Origin: Dokdonella_A sp964582225
GTDB lineage: Bacteria > Pseudomonadota > Gammaproteobacteria > Xanthomonadales > Rhodanobacteraceae
Direction of reading: 5' to 3'
DNA length: 64,000 nucleotides
Assembly (NCBI GenBank): GCA_964582225.1
Contig: CAZORA010000002.1
Span: 124,001-188,000, forward strand
In this document: piece by piece, positions 46,224-56,398 of the stretch
How positions within the stretch are numbered: position 1 is the stretch's first letter
How the letters are laid out: every line of letters starts with the position of its first letter
The notes under the pieces: generated by a model
Database searches by the model: none
What the model was told of the DNA's origin: nothing
Seen by the model: the letters and a program-made list of their open reading frames with translations, nothing else
Translations under genes and position numbers: made by a program

Positions 46224-46564
46224 TTCCGGGATACCTCAACACACTCGTCGCCTTTGCGCTCGTCTATCTCTCGATCCTGCGCCTGCCCCTGTTGCAGTCG
46301 AACACCTGGCTCGCCATCGTTGCCGGAATCGTCATCATCGTGCTGGCGCTCTGGTCGCGCACCGGCGATCTCATGAAGTGGTTCTCCACCGTTAATGTGC
46401 TGTTGGGCGCGATGCTGGCAGCATTCGGCGTATGGCACCTGCTCTCGCCGTTCGCCGGGCTGTTCGTGTTCTGGTTCGTGTTCTGGACCGGCGCGCTGGT
46501 CGGCGTGATCGCGCTGTGGGCCGCCATCTACCGCCCGCGGCCGGAACATGCGGCCGTCCGCTGA
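46220..46564 (+). CDS. Small membrane protein in the nor operon (2)
   Basis: A 114-residue protein with four predicted membrane helices (LNTLVAFALVYLSIL, WLAIVAGIVIIVLALW, FSTVNVLLGAMLAAFGVWHLL, LFVFWFVFWTGALVGVIALW). It begins four bases before the previous stop. Function is unknown; location suggests it supports the nor complex. Confidence 0.7.
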   Translation: MIPGYLNTLVAFALVYLSILRLPLLQSNTWLAIVAGIVIIVLALWSRTGDLMKWFSTVNVLLGAMLAAFGVWHLLSPFAGLFVFWFVFWTGALVGVIALWAAIYRPRPEHAAVR

Positions 46565-46604
46565 TCCTGCTTTCCGTCCCCAACCAACTCCCAAGGAGCC
46601 CACA

Positions 46605-46928
46605 ATGAAAGTTTCGGTCATGCTGTTCGCAGTCTCGGTCGCAGGTGCGCTGGCGCTGCCGGCGCTCGCCCGCGCCGCGGACGGCGAAACGCTGGCAAAG
46701 TCGAACGGCTGCATGGCCTGCCACTCGGTCAATGCCAAGCTGGTCGGCCCGAGCTACAAGGACGTGGCCACCAAGTATGCCGGTGACGCCACCGGCGAAG
46801 CCCATCTGATTGCCAAGATCCGCGACGGCGGTTCAGGCGTCTGGGGTCCAGTGCCGATGCCGCCGCACCCGAACATCAGCGAGGCGGATCTGAAAACCTT
46901 GGCCGACTGGGTGTTGGCGCAGAAGTAA
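46605..46928 (+). CDS. Class I c-type cytochrome, c551/c552-like
   Basis: A 107-residue periplasmic cytochrome with a signal peptide (cleavage near ARA-AD, residue 23), haem motif CMACH in KSNGCMACHSVNAKLVGPSYKDVA, and Met axial ligand in WGPVPMPPHPNISEADLKTLADWVLAQK. Such cytochromes donate electrons to NorC. It is the last gene of the nor operon, followed by a strong terminator. Confidence 0.92.
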   Translation: MKVSVMLFAVSVAGALALPALARAADGETLAKSNGCMACHSVNAKLVGPSYKDVATKYAGDATGEAHLIAKIRDGGSGVWGPVPMPPHPNISEADLKTLADWVLAQK

Positions 46929-46963
46929 AGCAGCAGCGCGCGAATTGCGCCTGCAGCTCGAAC

Positions 46964-46996
46964 CGAAAGGAGCGCGGCCCTGCCGCGCTCCTTTCG
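46964..46996 (+). terminator. Terminator of the nor operon
   Basis: A perfect 15-bp stem (CGAAAGGAGCGCGGC with its complement) closed by a 3-base loop, followed by TTTG. It lies between the cytochrome gene and convergent accD and may serve both directions. Confidence 0.75.
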
Positions 46997-47074
46997 TTTG
47001 GGTCCTCGGCGGAATCGCGCTGCGCGGTAGCGCCGGAAGGCGCAGCCGGAACCTCAACGCCGCAGTGGCACGTC

Positions 47075-47938
<864 letters not shown>

Positions 47939-47969
47939 CGTATTCGTCTCCGCGCGCCGCCGCGACGCT

Positions 47970-48772
47970 TCAGCTCCGCGCCGCGGCCAAGGCCGCGCGA
48001 ACCGGAGCCAGGAAATCCCGCACACGGGCGCACAGCTCGCCCTCGTCGGCACTGCCGGCCAGGCGCTCGACCAGCGCGCTGCCAATCACCACGGCGTCGG
48101 CGTAAGCGCCGATTCGCGCCGCCGAGGCAGCGTCGCGCACGCCGAAGCCGACCGCGACCGGCGTCCGCGTGCGACGCCGAATCTCATCGACCCGCGCCCG
48201 CACCGCCTCGTGACTGATGCGGTCGGCGCCGGTGACTCCAGCAAAGGCCACATGGTACAGGAAGCCTTCGGCGGCCTCGCAGACCCGCTCCAGACGTTCG
48301 CCCTCGGTGGTCGGCGCCGCCAGCAGGATTCGGGCGAGGCCGGCCGCACGGAGCGGCGCGGCGGTAGCAGACTCCTCGATCGGGCAGTCGACCAGCAGCA
48401 GGCCGTCGACGCCCGCCCGCGCGGCATCCGCGGCGAAACGCTGCGTGCCGTAAACGACGACGGGATTCAGGTAGCCCATCAGCACGATCGGAGTGGCCGC
48501 GTCGTCGCGGCGAAACGCGCGCACCCAGTCGAGCACCTGCGCCAAGCCGACGCCCTGCGCGATGGCGCGCTCGCTGGCGTGCTGGATCACCGGGCCGTCG
48601 GCCATCGGGTCGGAAAACGGCACGCCAAGCTCGATCAGGTCGGCGCCGGCCGCAACCAGCGCGTGCATCAGCGCGACCTGCGAGGCCGGCAGCGGGTCGC
48701 CGGCGGTGATGAAGGGAATCAGGCCGGGGCGAGCGGCGGCGGCCAGCTCGGCGAAGCGGACGTCGATGCGGC

Positions 48773-48776
<4 letters not shown>
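47970..48776 (-). CDS. trpA: Tryptophan synthase alpha subunit
   Basis: Cleaves indole-glycerol phosphate to indole. The 268 residues include LIPFITAGDPLPASQVALMHALVAAGADLIELGVPFSDPMADGP with the catalytic Glu and Asp61-type residue, and the phosphate-binding PVAVGFGVRD and GSALV loops. A GTG start overlaps the trpB stop (GTGA), so the two chains are coupled. Confidence 0.95.
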
Positions 48777-49984
<1,208 letters not shown>

Positions 49985-49996
49985 CGAGTTCCTGGT

Positions 49997-51118
49997 TCAC
50001 GCGACGGCGCGTCGCACGCAGCGGGCCGGATCGAGCCCTTCGCGACAGCGCAATCCGCCATCATAAGGCCGCCGGCGCAGGACGCCCAGCATATGCGTCG
50101 GCGTTATGGTCCCGGCGCGCAGCTCGGTCTCGTCGCGTCGCTGCACGCGATCGATGAAGTCGCGATCCCACTCTCGCGCGGGATCGAAATGCGGGCCGAA
50201 GCCGCGGTCGATGAAAGGGTCGATCAGATTGCCGAAGGCGAAGAAAAACTCGAAATCGAAGCGCTCGAGCAGCAGCGGCAGGATGTCCTGCGCACGGATA
50301 CCCTCGAAGCTCTCCCAGGAGCAATCCCAGTCCTTGAAGCTTCGCTCACGGCGCCGCAGCTGCAGGTTGAACCGGTAGGGCTTCGGCAGCTCGCACCAGT
50401 ATTCCTGGACGATCTGCAACGCTTCCGGCCAGCGCTGATGGCCGTTGCGGCCGATCATGTCGGAGGTGACGAAGCGCCCGTCGGGCGCCAGCGCCGACTC
50501 GATCGCGGTGAACAGCCCCTCCAGGTTCAGCACGTGGTGCAGGCTCTGGTTCGCCAGCACCAGCTCATAGCGAGCCTGCGGCCGCCAGTCGTTGAAATTG
50601 CCCGCCAGAGGCTGGATGTGGCTCGAGAGCCCGCGCGCGGCGACCAGCGCGCGGCCGCGCGCAAGCATCGCCTCGTTGATGTCGATGCACTCGATCCGGA
50701 ACTCCTCCAGACCGCGCCGGCGCAGGAGTTCGGCGACCCTCACCTCCGCGTCGCAGTTGCCGCTGCCGAGGCTCACGATGCGCAGGGGTCGTTTCAGCTC
50801 CTGCGCCGAGCGCTCGATGTAATACGCAAAGAACTCCTCGGGGTTGGAAAAGCCGAAGGCTTCCAGCTCCGGGCGCAGCCACTTTTCCGACCAGTAGTGG
50901 AAGATCGGCGGGAGCTCGTGCACTTCTTCCTGCCCGGCGAAGATGGCGACCTCGGTTGCGCTGCGCTCTTCGACGCTCGAATGGCGAGCCCGACGGCGCG
51001 CGACCCAGCCGAGCAGCGGCCCGGCCAGCGGTCGCAGCAAGCGGCGGAGCGGCCGGGGTAGTCGCCGCGCCAGTGCGCGCAGCAGGTCCAGCGCGCGCCA
51101 CGCGACGGGAGCGCTCAT
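49997..51118 (-). CDS. SAM-dependent methyltransferase inserted in the trp operon
   Basis: A 373-residue class I methyltransferase. The first 45 residues are basic and hydrophobic (LARRLPRPLRRLLRPLAGPL) and may contact membrane. The SAM site is seen in LRIVSLGSGNCDAEVRVAELL, the acidic ligand in IECIDINEAMLARG, and motif IV in YELVLANQSLHHVLNLEGLF. The C-terminal third is a distinct insert with many Trp/Phe residues. The substrate is unknown. It starts inside the trpF stop (ATGA) and ends 12 bp before trpB, so it is cotranscribed with tryptophan genes. Confidence 0.85.
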   Translation of the reverse strand: MSAPVAWRALDLLRALARRLPRPLRRLLRPLAGPLLGWVARRRARHSSVEERSATEVAIFAGQEEVHELPPIFHYWSEKWLRPELEAFGFSNPEEFFAYYIERSAQELKRPLRIVSLGSGNCDAEVRVAELLRRRGLEEFRIECIDINEAMLARGRALVAARGLSSHIQPLAGNFNDWRPQARYELVLANQSLHHVLNLEGLFTAIESALAPDGRFVTSDMIGRNGHQRWPEALQIVQEYWCELPKPYRFNLQLRRRERSFKDWDCSWESFEGIRAQDILPLLLERFDFEFFFAFGNLIDPFIDRGFGPHFDPAREWDRDFIDRVQRRDETELRAGTITPTHMLGVLRRRPYDGGLRCREGLDPARCVRRAVA

Positions 51119-51738
51119 GTCGCGTTTTGAACCGCGGCGACGAAGGCCCGCATCCGCGCCGGATCCTTGACGCCGGGGGCCGCTTCGATGCCGCTGGAGA
51201 CGTCGACCGCCCAGGGCCGCACGCGGCGGATGGCTTCGCCCACGTTGTCCGCATCGAGGCCACCGGCAAGCAGCAGCGGACGCGGGAAATCGGCCGGCAC
51301 GCGAGCCCAGTCGAAGCGCGCGCCGCTGCCGCCGAGGCCCCCCGCCGCGTGACTGTCGAGCAGAAAGCCGCTCGCCTGTGGATAGCGGTCCGCGAATGCG
51401 ACCAGATCGGGCGTCGAAGCCATCGGCACCGCCTTCAGATAGGGCCGATCGAAACCTGCGGCAAACTCGGCACTTTCGGCACCGTGGAACTGCAGCAGAT
51501 CCGGTCGCACGACCCGCAGCGCTTCGGCCACCCAGCCTGGATCATCGTCCATCAGCAGCGCGACCGTGCTGACGAATGGCGGCACGGCCTCACGCAGCGC
51601 GCGCGCGACCCGCGGCTCCACGAAGCGGCGGCTGCGCCGGGTCAGCACGAAACCAAACGCGTCGACGCCGAGTTCGAGCGCAAACTGCAGGTCCTCCATC
51701 CGGGTGATGCCGCAAAACTTGATCCGCACGCGACTCAA
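51115..51738 (-). CDS. trpF: Phosphoribosylanthranilate isomerase
   Basis: Isomerises phosphoribosylanthranilate in tryptophan synthesis. The 207-residue TIM barrel begins RIKFCGITRMEDLQFALELGVDAFGF with the catalytic Cys, and the phosphate site is LLAGGLDADNV. I chose a TTG start overlapping the truA stop (TTGA) with GAGGTGAG upstream; a GTG three codons later (VRIKFCGIT) is an alternative. Confidence 0.92.
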   Translation of the reverse strand: MSRVRIKFCGITRMEDLQFALELGVDAFGFVLTRRSRRFVEPRVARALREAVPPFVSTVALLMDDDPGWVAEALRVVRPDLLQFHGAESAEFAAGFDRPYLKAVPMASTPDLVAFADRYPQASGFLLDSHAAGGLGGSGARFDWARVPADFPRPLLLAGGLDADNVGEAIRRVRPWAVDVSSGIEAAPGVKDPARMRAFVAAVQNAT

Positions 51739-52502
51739 AAGCTCACCTCGTCCGGCAGGCCCCAAGCCGCAGGATAGCGCGGGCCGAGGAAGCACAGCCC
51801 GTGCGCCACCGCGGTCGGCCCCGCCAGCGCCCGCTCCCGACCGGCCAGAAGCTCGGCCAGCCAGCCAATTGGGCGTTCGCCGCGACCGATCGGCAACAGC
51901 GAGCCGACGATGTTGCGCACCATATGATGCAGGAATGCGTTCGCCGCCACCTCGATCGTCACCCGCTCACCGTCCCGAGTCACCCGAATCTCGTGCAGGT
52001 TCCGCATCGGCGTCGAAGCCTGGCACTGCGCGCTGCGAAAGGCGCTGAAATCGTTTTCCCCAAGCAGCGCTTGCGCCGCCGCGTGCATCGCCGCCACATC
52101 CAGCGGCACGCGCTCCCAGGCGGCAAAACGGGCGTCCAGCGCGGGCCGGATAGGACGGTTGAGAATGGTGTAGCGATAGCGGCGCTGGCGCGCGGAAAAG
52201 CGTGCGCTGAAGTCGGCGGCGACCGGCCGCGCCCAGAGCACCGCCGTCTCCGGCGGGAGCCGCGAGTTCGCGCCCAGCGCCCAGCTGCGCATGCTGCGCA
52301 CCACATCGGTGTCGAGGTGCACCACCTGGCAACGCGCGTGCACCCCGGCGTCGGTGCGCCCGGCGCAGGTGACGTGGATCGCCTCATCGGCAACGAAGGA
52401 CAGCGCTGCCTCGAGCTCGCCCTGCAGGCTGGGGCCGTGCGCCAGACGCTGCCAGCCGAGAAAACCGTTGCCGTCGTATTCGATCCCGAGTGCCAGACGC
52501 AT
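51735..52502 (-). CDS. truA: tRNA pseudouridine(38-40) synthase
   Basis: Makes pseudouridine at positions 38-40 of tRNA. The 255 residues carry the start MRLALGIEYDGNGFLGWQ, the catalytic Asp in TCAGRTDAGVHARCQVVH, and the closing region ANAFLHHMVRNIVGSLL. It heads the truA-trpF operon, as in related gammaproteobacteria. Confidence 0.96.
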   Translation of the reverse strand: MRLALGIEYDGNGFLGWQRLAHGPSLQGELEAALSFVADEAIHVTCAGRTDAGVHARCQVVHLDTDVVRSMRSWALGANSRLPPETAVLWARPVAADFSARFSARQRRYRYTILNRPIRPALDARFAAWERVPLDVAAMHAAAQALLGENDFSAFRSAQCQASTPMRNLHEIRVTRDGERVTIEVAANAFLHHMVRNIVGSLLPIGRGERPIGWLAELLAGRERALAGPTAVAHGLCFLGPRYPAAWGLPDEVSF

Positions 52503-52582
52503 GCAGGAAAACCGGATTCAGGCGACGGGAGCGCGGGCTTCGCATCGGCGCGAACGGCGCGCACGCGCCGTTTCGCTAGTGC

Positions 52583-52996
52583 TCATGCCTGTTTCTTTTT
52601 CCGCACGTACAAAACCAGGCTGTGATCGACCAGATCGTAACCGCGGCTGGCCGCGATTTCCTGCTGCAGGCGCTCGATGGTTTCGTTGCTGAACTCGATC
52701 AAGACGCCGCTGTCGACATCGACCATGTGATCGTGATGTTTGCCGCGGTCGAGTTCGTAGACCGCCTGCCCGCCCTCGAAATTGTGCTTGAGCACGATGC
52801 CGGCAGCTTCGAACTGGGTCAGGACCCGATACACGGTGGCCAGGCCGATGTCGTCATTACCGGCAATGAGCTCGCGGTAGATGTCTTCGGCGGTGAAGTG
52901 CCGGCCATCGTCGCCGTCGAGGATTTCCAGAATGCGCATCCGCGGATGCGTAACCTTGAGCCCCGCCTTGCGCAGCTCGCTCGATTCGTCCGTCAT
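52583..52996 (-). CDS. fur: Ferric uptake regulator
   Basis: Iron-responsive repressor. The 137 residues start with a winged helix (ELRKAGLKVTHPRMRILEIL, ATVYRVLTQFEAAGIV). The metal-binding HHDHMVDVDSGVLIEF lacks the Cys-x-x-Cys zinc pair of E. coli Fur; other Fur proteins, such as that of Pseudomonas, also lack it. The ATG has GGAGGAG upstream. It is divergent from bamE, the conserved arrangement. Confidence 0.95.
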   Translation of the reverse strand: MTDESSELRKAGLKVTHPRMRILEILDGDDGRHFTAEDIYRELIAGNDDIGLATVYRVLTQFEAAGIVLKHNFEGGQAVYELDRGKHHDHMVDVDSGVLIEFSNETIERLQQEIAASRGYDLVDHSLVLYVRKKKQA

Positions 52997-53050
52997 GCCC
53001 GCTCCTCCGCTGCGGTCGGTCGTCTGCCGACGCCAATTGTCATGGGAAGG

Positions 53051-53179
53051 TCCGAACCAACCGATCCTCGTTTGTCACTCCCGTGCAGGCGTGAGCCGAG
53101 CGTCTTGGATTTCAATCGCTTGGAGCCACCGGTTCGCAGCCTTCACGGCGATCACGACGTTGGTCCAGACTTCCCCTAG
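53051..53179. repeat. Interspersed repeat, copy 2
   Basis: A diverged copy of the element at 27636-27761, same orientation. Shared blocks include TCCGAAC at the left end, GTCACTCCCG, AGGCG, GGATTTCAAT (GGTTTCAAT in copy 1) and a right end of CAGAC followed by CCCTAG. Its own arms no longer pair well. It sits in the fur-bamE divergent region and its right end supplies the bamE -35 box. Confidence 0.7.
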
Positions 53180-53187
53180 TGTATCAT
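53160..53187 (+). promoter_or_regulatory. bamE promoter
   Basis: TTGGTC (53160-53165) and TATCAT (53182-53187) are separated by 16 bp, about 30 bp before the bamE ATG. The -35 box lies inside the right end of the interspersed repeat. Confidence 0.5.
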
Positions 53188-53218
53188 CCGTGGTTTCGCG
53201 TCTCTTCCCTGGCCGCCC

Positions 53219-53623
53219 ATGCGCTTTCTCTGGCTCGTCCCCGCCGCCCTCCTCACCCTCAGCGGTTGCGGCCTGGTCTACCGGCTCGATACCCAGCAGG
53301 GCAACCTGTTCGACAAGGATCAGGTCGAATCGCTGCAGCCTGGCATGAGCAAGCGCCAAGTGCTGCTAGTAATGGGCTCTCCGGCGATCATCAGCCCCTT
53401 CGAACAGGACCGATGGGACTACGTCTCCTCGATTCGGCGCGGGCGCAACAAGATGGACACGCGCGACCTGACGCTGTTTTTCGAAAACGGCAGCCTGACG
53501 AAAATCGAAGGCGACTATTTCGCCGAAAATCCGCAGCAGCTGATCAGGGAAGCGCGTAAGTACAAGCGCGACTACCCAGACGAAAAACGCTCAGGCGAGG
53601 ACAAGAAGAAGCGCGGCGGCTGA
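53219..53623 (+). CDS. bamE: Outer membrane protein assembly factor BamE
   Basis: Lipoprotein of the BAM complex that folds outer membrane proteins. The 134-residue precursor has the lipobox TLSGCG (Cys near 17) and a SmpA/OmlA domain: QQGNLFDKDQVESLQPGMSKRQVLLVMGSP, WDYVSSIRRG, LTLFFENGSLTKIEGDY. The C-terminal tail (about 25 residues) is Lys-rich. It is divergent from fur and convergent with rnfH. Confidence 0.95.
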   Translation: MRFLWLVPAALLTLSGCGLVYRLDTQQGNLFDKDQVESLQPGMSKRQVLLVMGSPAIISPFEQDRWDYVSSIRRGRNKMDTRDLTLFFENGSLTKIEGDYFAENPQQLIREARKYKRDYPDEKRSGEDKKKRGG

Positions 53624-53627
53624 GCGC

Positions 53628-53912
53628 TCAGCGCCCCGCCGTGCGCTCCGCACGACGACGCCGAGCCTCCTTTGGATCGATCCTGAGCGGCCGGTAGAGC
53701 TCGACCCGCTCGCCGTCCTGCAGCGCGCGGTCGCGCCGAACCGGACGCGACCAGACACCGACATCGAGCTGGCCGGCATCGACCGCCAGCTCGGCCTCGA
53801 CGCCGGAAGCACGCAGCGCGTCGGCCACGGTCGCTCCGGCAGGAAGCTCCACGCGGCGCAGAAACTGCCGCTCGGGCTCCGCGTAGGCGACTTCCACCCG
53901 GATCGTCCTCAC
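53628..53912 (-). CDS. rnfH: RnfH family protein
   Basis: A 94-residue ubiquitin-like-fold protein of the RnfH (UPF0125) family: RTIRVEVAYAEPERQFLRRVELPAGATVADALRAS, LDVGVWSRPVRRD, LQDGERVELYRPLRIDPKEARRRRAE. Its cellular role is uncertain. Translation starts at GTG. In relatives it follows ratA; here no ratA is recognisable upstream. Confidence 0.92.
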   Translation of the reverse strand: MRTIRVEVAYAEPERQFLRRVELPAGATVADALRASGVEAELAVDAGQLDVGVWSRPVRRDRALQDGERVELYRPLRIDPKEARRRRAERTAGR

Positions 53913-54022
53913 GCGCCGGCTCCGGTGCGACGCCCGCGGCGGCCACGCGGCAGCCCCGCAGGAAACCCGCACCGCGAAAAGCGGCTCGGGTATGCTTCCA
54001 CGTCTTCGATCGGCTCGCTCAT
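53909..54022 (-). CDS. Possible 37-residue ORF upstream of rnfH
   Basis: MSEPIEDVEAYPSRF-type short frame whose stop overlaps the rnfH GTG. It occupies the place where ratA would be expected but is far too short and shows no RatA motif. It may be a leader, a remnant or chance. Weak support. Confidence 0.25.
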   Translation of the reverse strand: MSEPIEDVEAYPSRFSRCGFPAGLPRGRRGRRTGAGA

Positions 54023-54087
54023 CGCTTCGGATCCGGCTCCAGCCCGCACCCGAAGGGCGGCCCGCTCCCTGAATTTCCGGACTGCAC

Positions 54088-54576
54088 ATGGCCAAGGCAA
54101 AGGACAAGCATAGCGGCGGCGCTCAGATCGCGCAGAACAAGCGTGCCCGCCACGAATACCACATCGACGAGCACTTCGAGGCCGGCATCGCGCTGCAGGG
54201 CTGGGAAGTCAAGAGCCTGCGCGCCGGGCGGGTACACCTCTCCGACGCCTACGCGATCGTCAAGGACGGCGAAATCCATCTTTTCGGCGCCTCCATCGTG
54301 CCGCTGATCTCGGCCTCGACCCACGTCGTCGCCGACGATCGCCGCACCCGCAAGCTGCTCCTGCACCGGCGCGAAATCGACCGCCTGATCGGCGCCATCG
54401 AGCGCAAGGGCTACACCCTGGTGCCACTGTCGATGTACTGGAAGAAAAACCGGGTCAAGCTCGACCTGGGTCTGGCCCGCGGCAAGCAGGAGCACGACAA
54501 GCGCGAGGCATCCAAGGAGCGCGACTGGAACATCGAGAAGCAACGCGTCATGCGCGCGAAGAACCGCGAAGCCTGA
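54088..54576 (+). CDS. smpB: SsrA-binding protein SmpB
   Basis: Partner of tmRNA in rescuing stalled ribosomes. The 162 residues include QNKRARHEYHIDEHFEAGIALQGWEVKSLRAGRVHLSDAY, LLHRREIDRLIG, and the basic C-terminal tail DKREASKERDWNIEKQRVMRAK that fills the decoding site. It stands immediately upstream of ssrA on the same strand. Confidence 0.97.
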   Translation: MAKAKDKHSGGAQIAQNKRARHEYHIDEHFEAGIALQGWEVKSLRAGRVHLSDAYAIVKDGEIHLFGASIVPLISASTHVVADDRRTRKLLLHRREIDRLIGAIERKGYTLVPLSMYWKKNRVKLDLGLARGKQEHDKREASKERDWNIEKQRVMRAKNREA

Positions 54577-54585
54577 ACACCGCGC

Positions 54586-54614
54586 TTGATTTTCGCCCGC
54601 GCGACCCTCACCAT
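54586..54614 (+). promoter_or_regulatory. Possible ssrA promoter
   Basis: TTGATT at 54586-54591 and CACCAT at 54609-54614 with a 17-bp spacer, ending about 12 bp before the mature tmRNA 5' end. The -10 box is poor, so this is tentative. Confidence 0.3.
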
Positions 54615-54626
54615 CTGCGCAACCCC

Positions 54627-54978
54627 GGGGGTGACCTGGTTTCGACGGGGGACGTGAAGCAGTTCGGAGCATGCCGAGGGCGTCATCTTCCTCGTTAATC
54701 CGGTGGCAAAAAACTAGACGCGAACGACGACGTCTACGCGCTGGCCGCTTAAGGCCTCGCCCCGAACCCACTTGTGTCCGTGCTCGTGGATGTAGGGTCA
54801 TCATCACGGGATCGCCCGCGCCGGCGCCTTTCGGTGGCGGGTCAAATCCAAGAGGCTGGTCCGACGGTGCGTCTTGCACGTTGTATTGCCGCCGGACGAG
54901 ATCAAACAACGTGACAAGCATGTAGCGCCGGGCGCGGAGCGCCTTCGGACGCGGGTTCAACTCCCGCCACCTCCACCA
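54627..54978 (+). ncRNA. ssrA: tmRNA
   Basis: Transfer-messenger RNA for trans-translation. The mature 5' end GGGGGTG pairs with CACCTCC before the encoded ACCA 3' end, forming the acceptor stem. The T arm is visible as GGGTTCAACTCCC. The resume codon follows TAGAC and the tag reads GCG AAC GAC GAC GTC TAC GCG CTG GCC GCT TAA (54720-54752), giving ANDDVYALAA. Length is 352 bases, normal for one-piece tmRNA. It lies next to smpB. Confidence 0.96.
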
Positions 54979-54985
54979 CTTACCA

Positions 54986-55018
54986 AAATCCCAACCCTTC
55001 TCGGTTGGGATTTTTTTT
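54986..55018 (+). terminator. Rho-independent terminator of ssrA
   Basis: AAATCCCAACC and GGTTGGGATTT form an 11-bp stem with a 6-base loop followed by more T residues, beginning 7 bp after the tmRNA 3' end. Very strong. Confidence 0.9.
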
Positions 55019-55205
55019 GCCCGTTCGGCGCGTGTTCGCGCGGTTTGCCGGCATCGCCCTTCGGACGCGGACGCGGCCCATTCGCGCCGTCAGGCTCTCT
55101 GAAGCCTCTCTCTTCTCTGTTTTTCTCTGGCGTCCGTGGAGTACTCCAAGGGCCACTTCCCTGCGGAACAAGGACTTAGAGACAGCAAGTTGTAGTTGGA
55201 GACTG

Positions 55206-55879
55206 CTACAGCAGCGAGGACTGCAACGCCACCGAAACGGGGCCGGCATCAAACGTTTCCACGGGTGCGAGCCGCAGCAGGCTCCGAGCTTCGTCCAGCG
55301 TGCCGCGCAGCCACCGTTCCATGTCGCCCGCCTCGATGGGGATCACCGAGCGCTTGTCCTGCGCGTCGGGCGGCAGGTCGGGCTCGGGTTTGTGCATCCG
55401 GCGCATCAGCGGGTCGGCGTCGGCGTTGAGGGTGAGCATCGTGTAGCTCTCGACCCGTTCGCCGGTCGCCTTGTCCAGCCAGGTGTTCCACAGCCCGGCC
55501 AGCCCCCAGGGCGCGCCGTCGGCGCGGCGGAACCGCCACCAGACGTTCTTGCCCGACTCCCAGTTCGGCTCGTCGAAAGACACGGCGGGAATGATGCAGC
55601 GCTGCCCGCGCTTCCACGGATCGCGGAAGGTTGGCTTGACCGCCAGCTCCTCAGCGCGCGCGTTGTTGGTCGAGTACGAAAGGTTGGCGGCCTTGGCGAA
55701 GAACGGAATCAGCCCCCACTGGCCGACGACCAGTTCCGGCCCGCCGTCGGCGGCGCGGATGAACGGCCCTGCGCTCGGGGATAGACCTCCGGTGCCCACC
55801 AGCGTGGAGGATTGCGCCCGCCGATGTGCCAGAAGCGTTCGATGGCGGCCTGATCGGGCGAGACATAGCGGTTGCACAT
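55206..55879 (-). pseudogene. SRAP (YedK/HMCES-like) protein gene with frameshift
   Basis: SRAP proteins cross-link to abasic sites in single-stranded DNA through their N-terminal Cys. Reading from 55879 gives MCNRYVSPDQAAIERFWHIG and then NPPRWWAPEVYPRAQG, a proper SRAP start with the catalytic Cys2. At about 55768-55770 the frame breaks: the rest (GPFIRAADGGPELVVGQWGLIPFF, YSTNNARAEEL, GQRCIIPAVSFDEPN) continues in another frame to 55206. Inserting one base in the CAGGGCCG stretch restores PRAQGPFIR and a protein of about 224 residues. It may be a real inactivating deletion or a consensus error. Confidence 0.8.
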
Positions 55880-55933
55880 GGTGCGTATTCTCCCGGGTCG
55901 TGCCGCCTCACGATCCGGTGGCGCTGGATCAGC

Positions 55934-56398
55934 CTAGCCGAATAGGCGCGCCTGCTCACGCCAGCCATAGGGCCACGGGCGGCCGAGCACTTTCTCGACG
56001 GTGAGGCCGGGTTGGCCGACCAGCTTCTCGACGACGCCAGGAGCCAGCAGGGTCAGGCGCATCAGCCGATGCACCTGCGAGCTGTCGATGCCCTCGGCCT
56101 CGGCGATCTCGGCGACCGACGCCACGCGCTGCTCATCCAGCAAGCGTTGCCAGTGATGGGCCAGCCCCAGGGCGCGCAGCATCGGCGTGTCCCGCGCGGC
56201 GGCGCGCGCTTGCCGTTCCGCTTCGGCCTGCTGCGCGAACGCCTGCGGGGCGTCCAGCGGCGTGATGACTTGCCTCTTCACACCGCGCTGCACCAACCGC
56301 CACGGCACGAAGGTTTCCAGCTTCACGCCGCCCGCAGGTGACGGCAGTTGCCGGACGACGGATTCGCCCTCGATGCGGCCCCGGTGCTTGCAGCTCAT
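55934..56398 (-). CDS. HTH-like protein of recombinase cassette (copy A)
   Basis: A 154-residue protein with an N-terminal KLETFVPWRLVQRGVKRQVITP segment, a central HWQRLLDEQRVASVAEIAEAEGIDSSQVHRLMRLTLLAPGVVEKLVGQ that reads as a helix-turn-helix like that of ParB/KorB proteins, and a C-terminal PYGWREQARLFG. It is paralogous to the next gene and overlaps it by four bases. Such proteins accompany serine recombinases with DUF2924 in many islands. It probably binds DNA; the role is unknown. Confidence 0.7.
   Translation of the reverse strand: MSCKHRGRIEGESVVRQLPSPAGGVKLETFVPWRLVQRGVKRQVITPLDAPQAFAQQAEAERQARAAARDTPMLRALGLAHHWQRLLDEQRVASVAEIAEAEGIDSSQVHRLMRLTLLAPGVVEKLVGQPGLTVEKVLGRPWPYGWREQARLFG

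Noticed and set aside
52997..53218. Possible Fur box between fur and bamE
   Set aside because: No GATAATGATAATCATTATC-like sequence is present; the region is taken up by the interspersed repeat.
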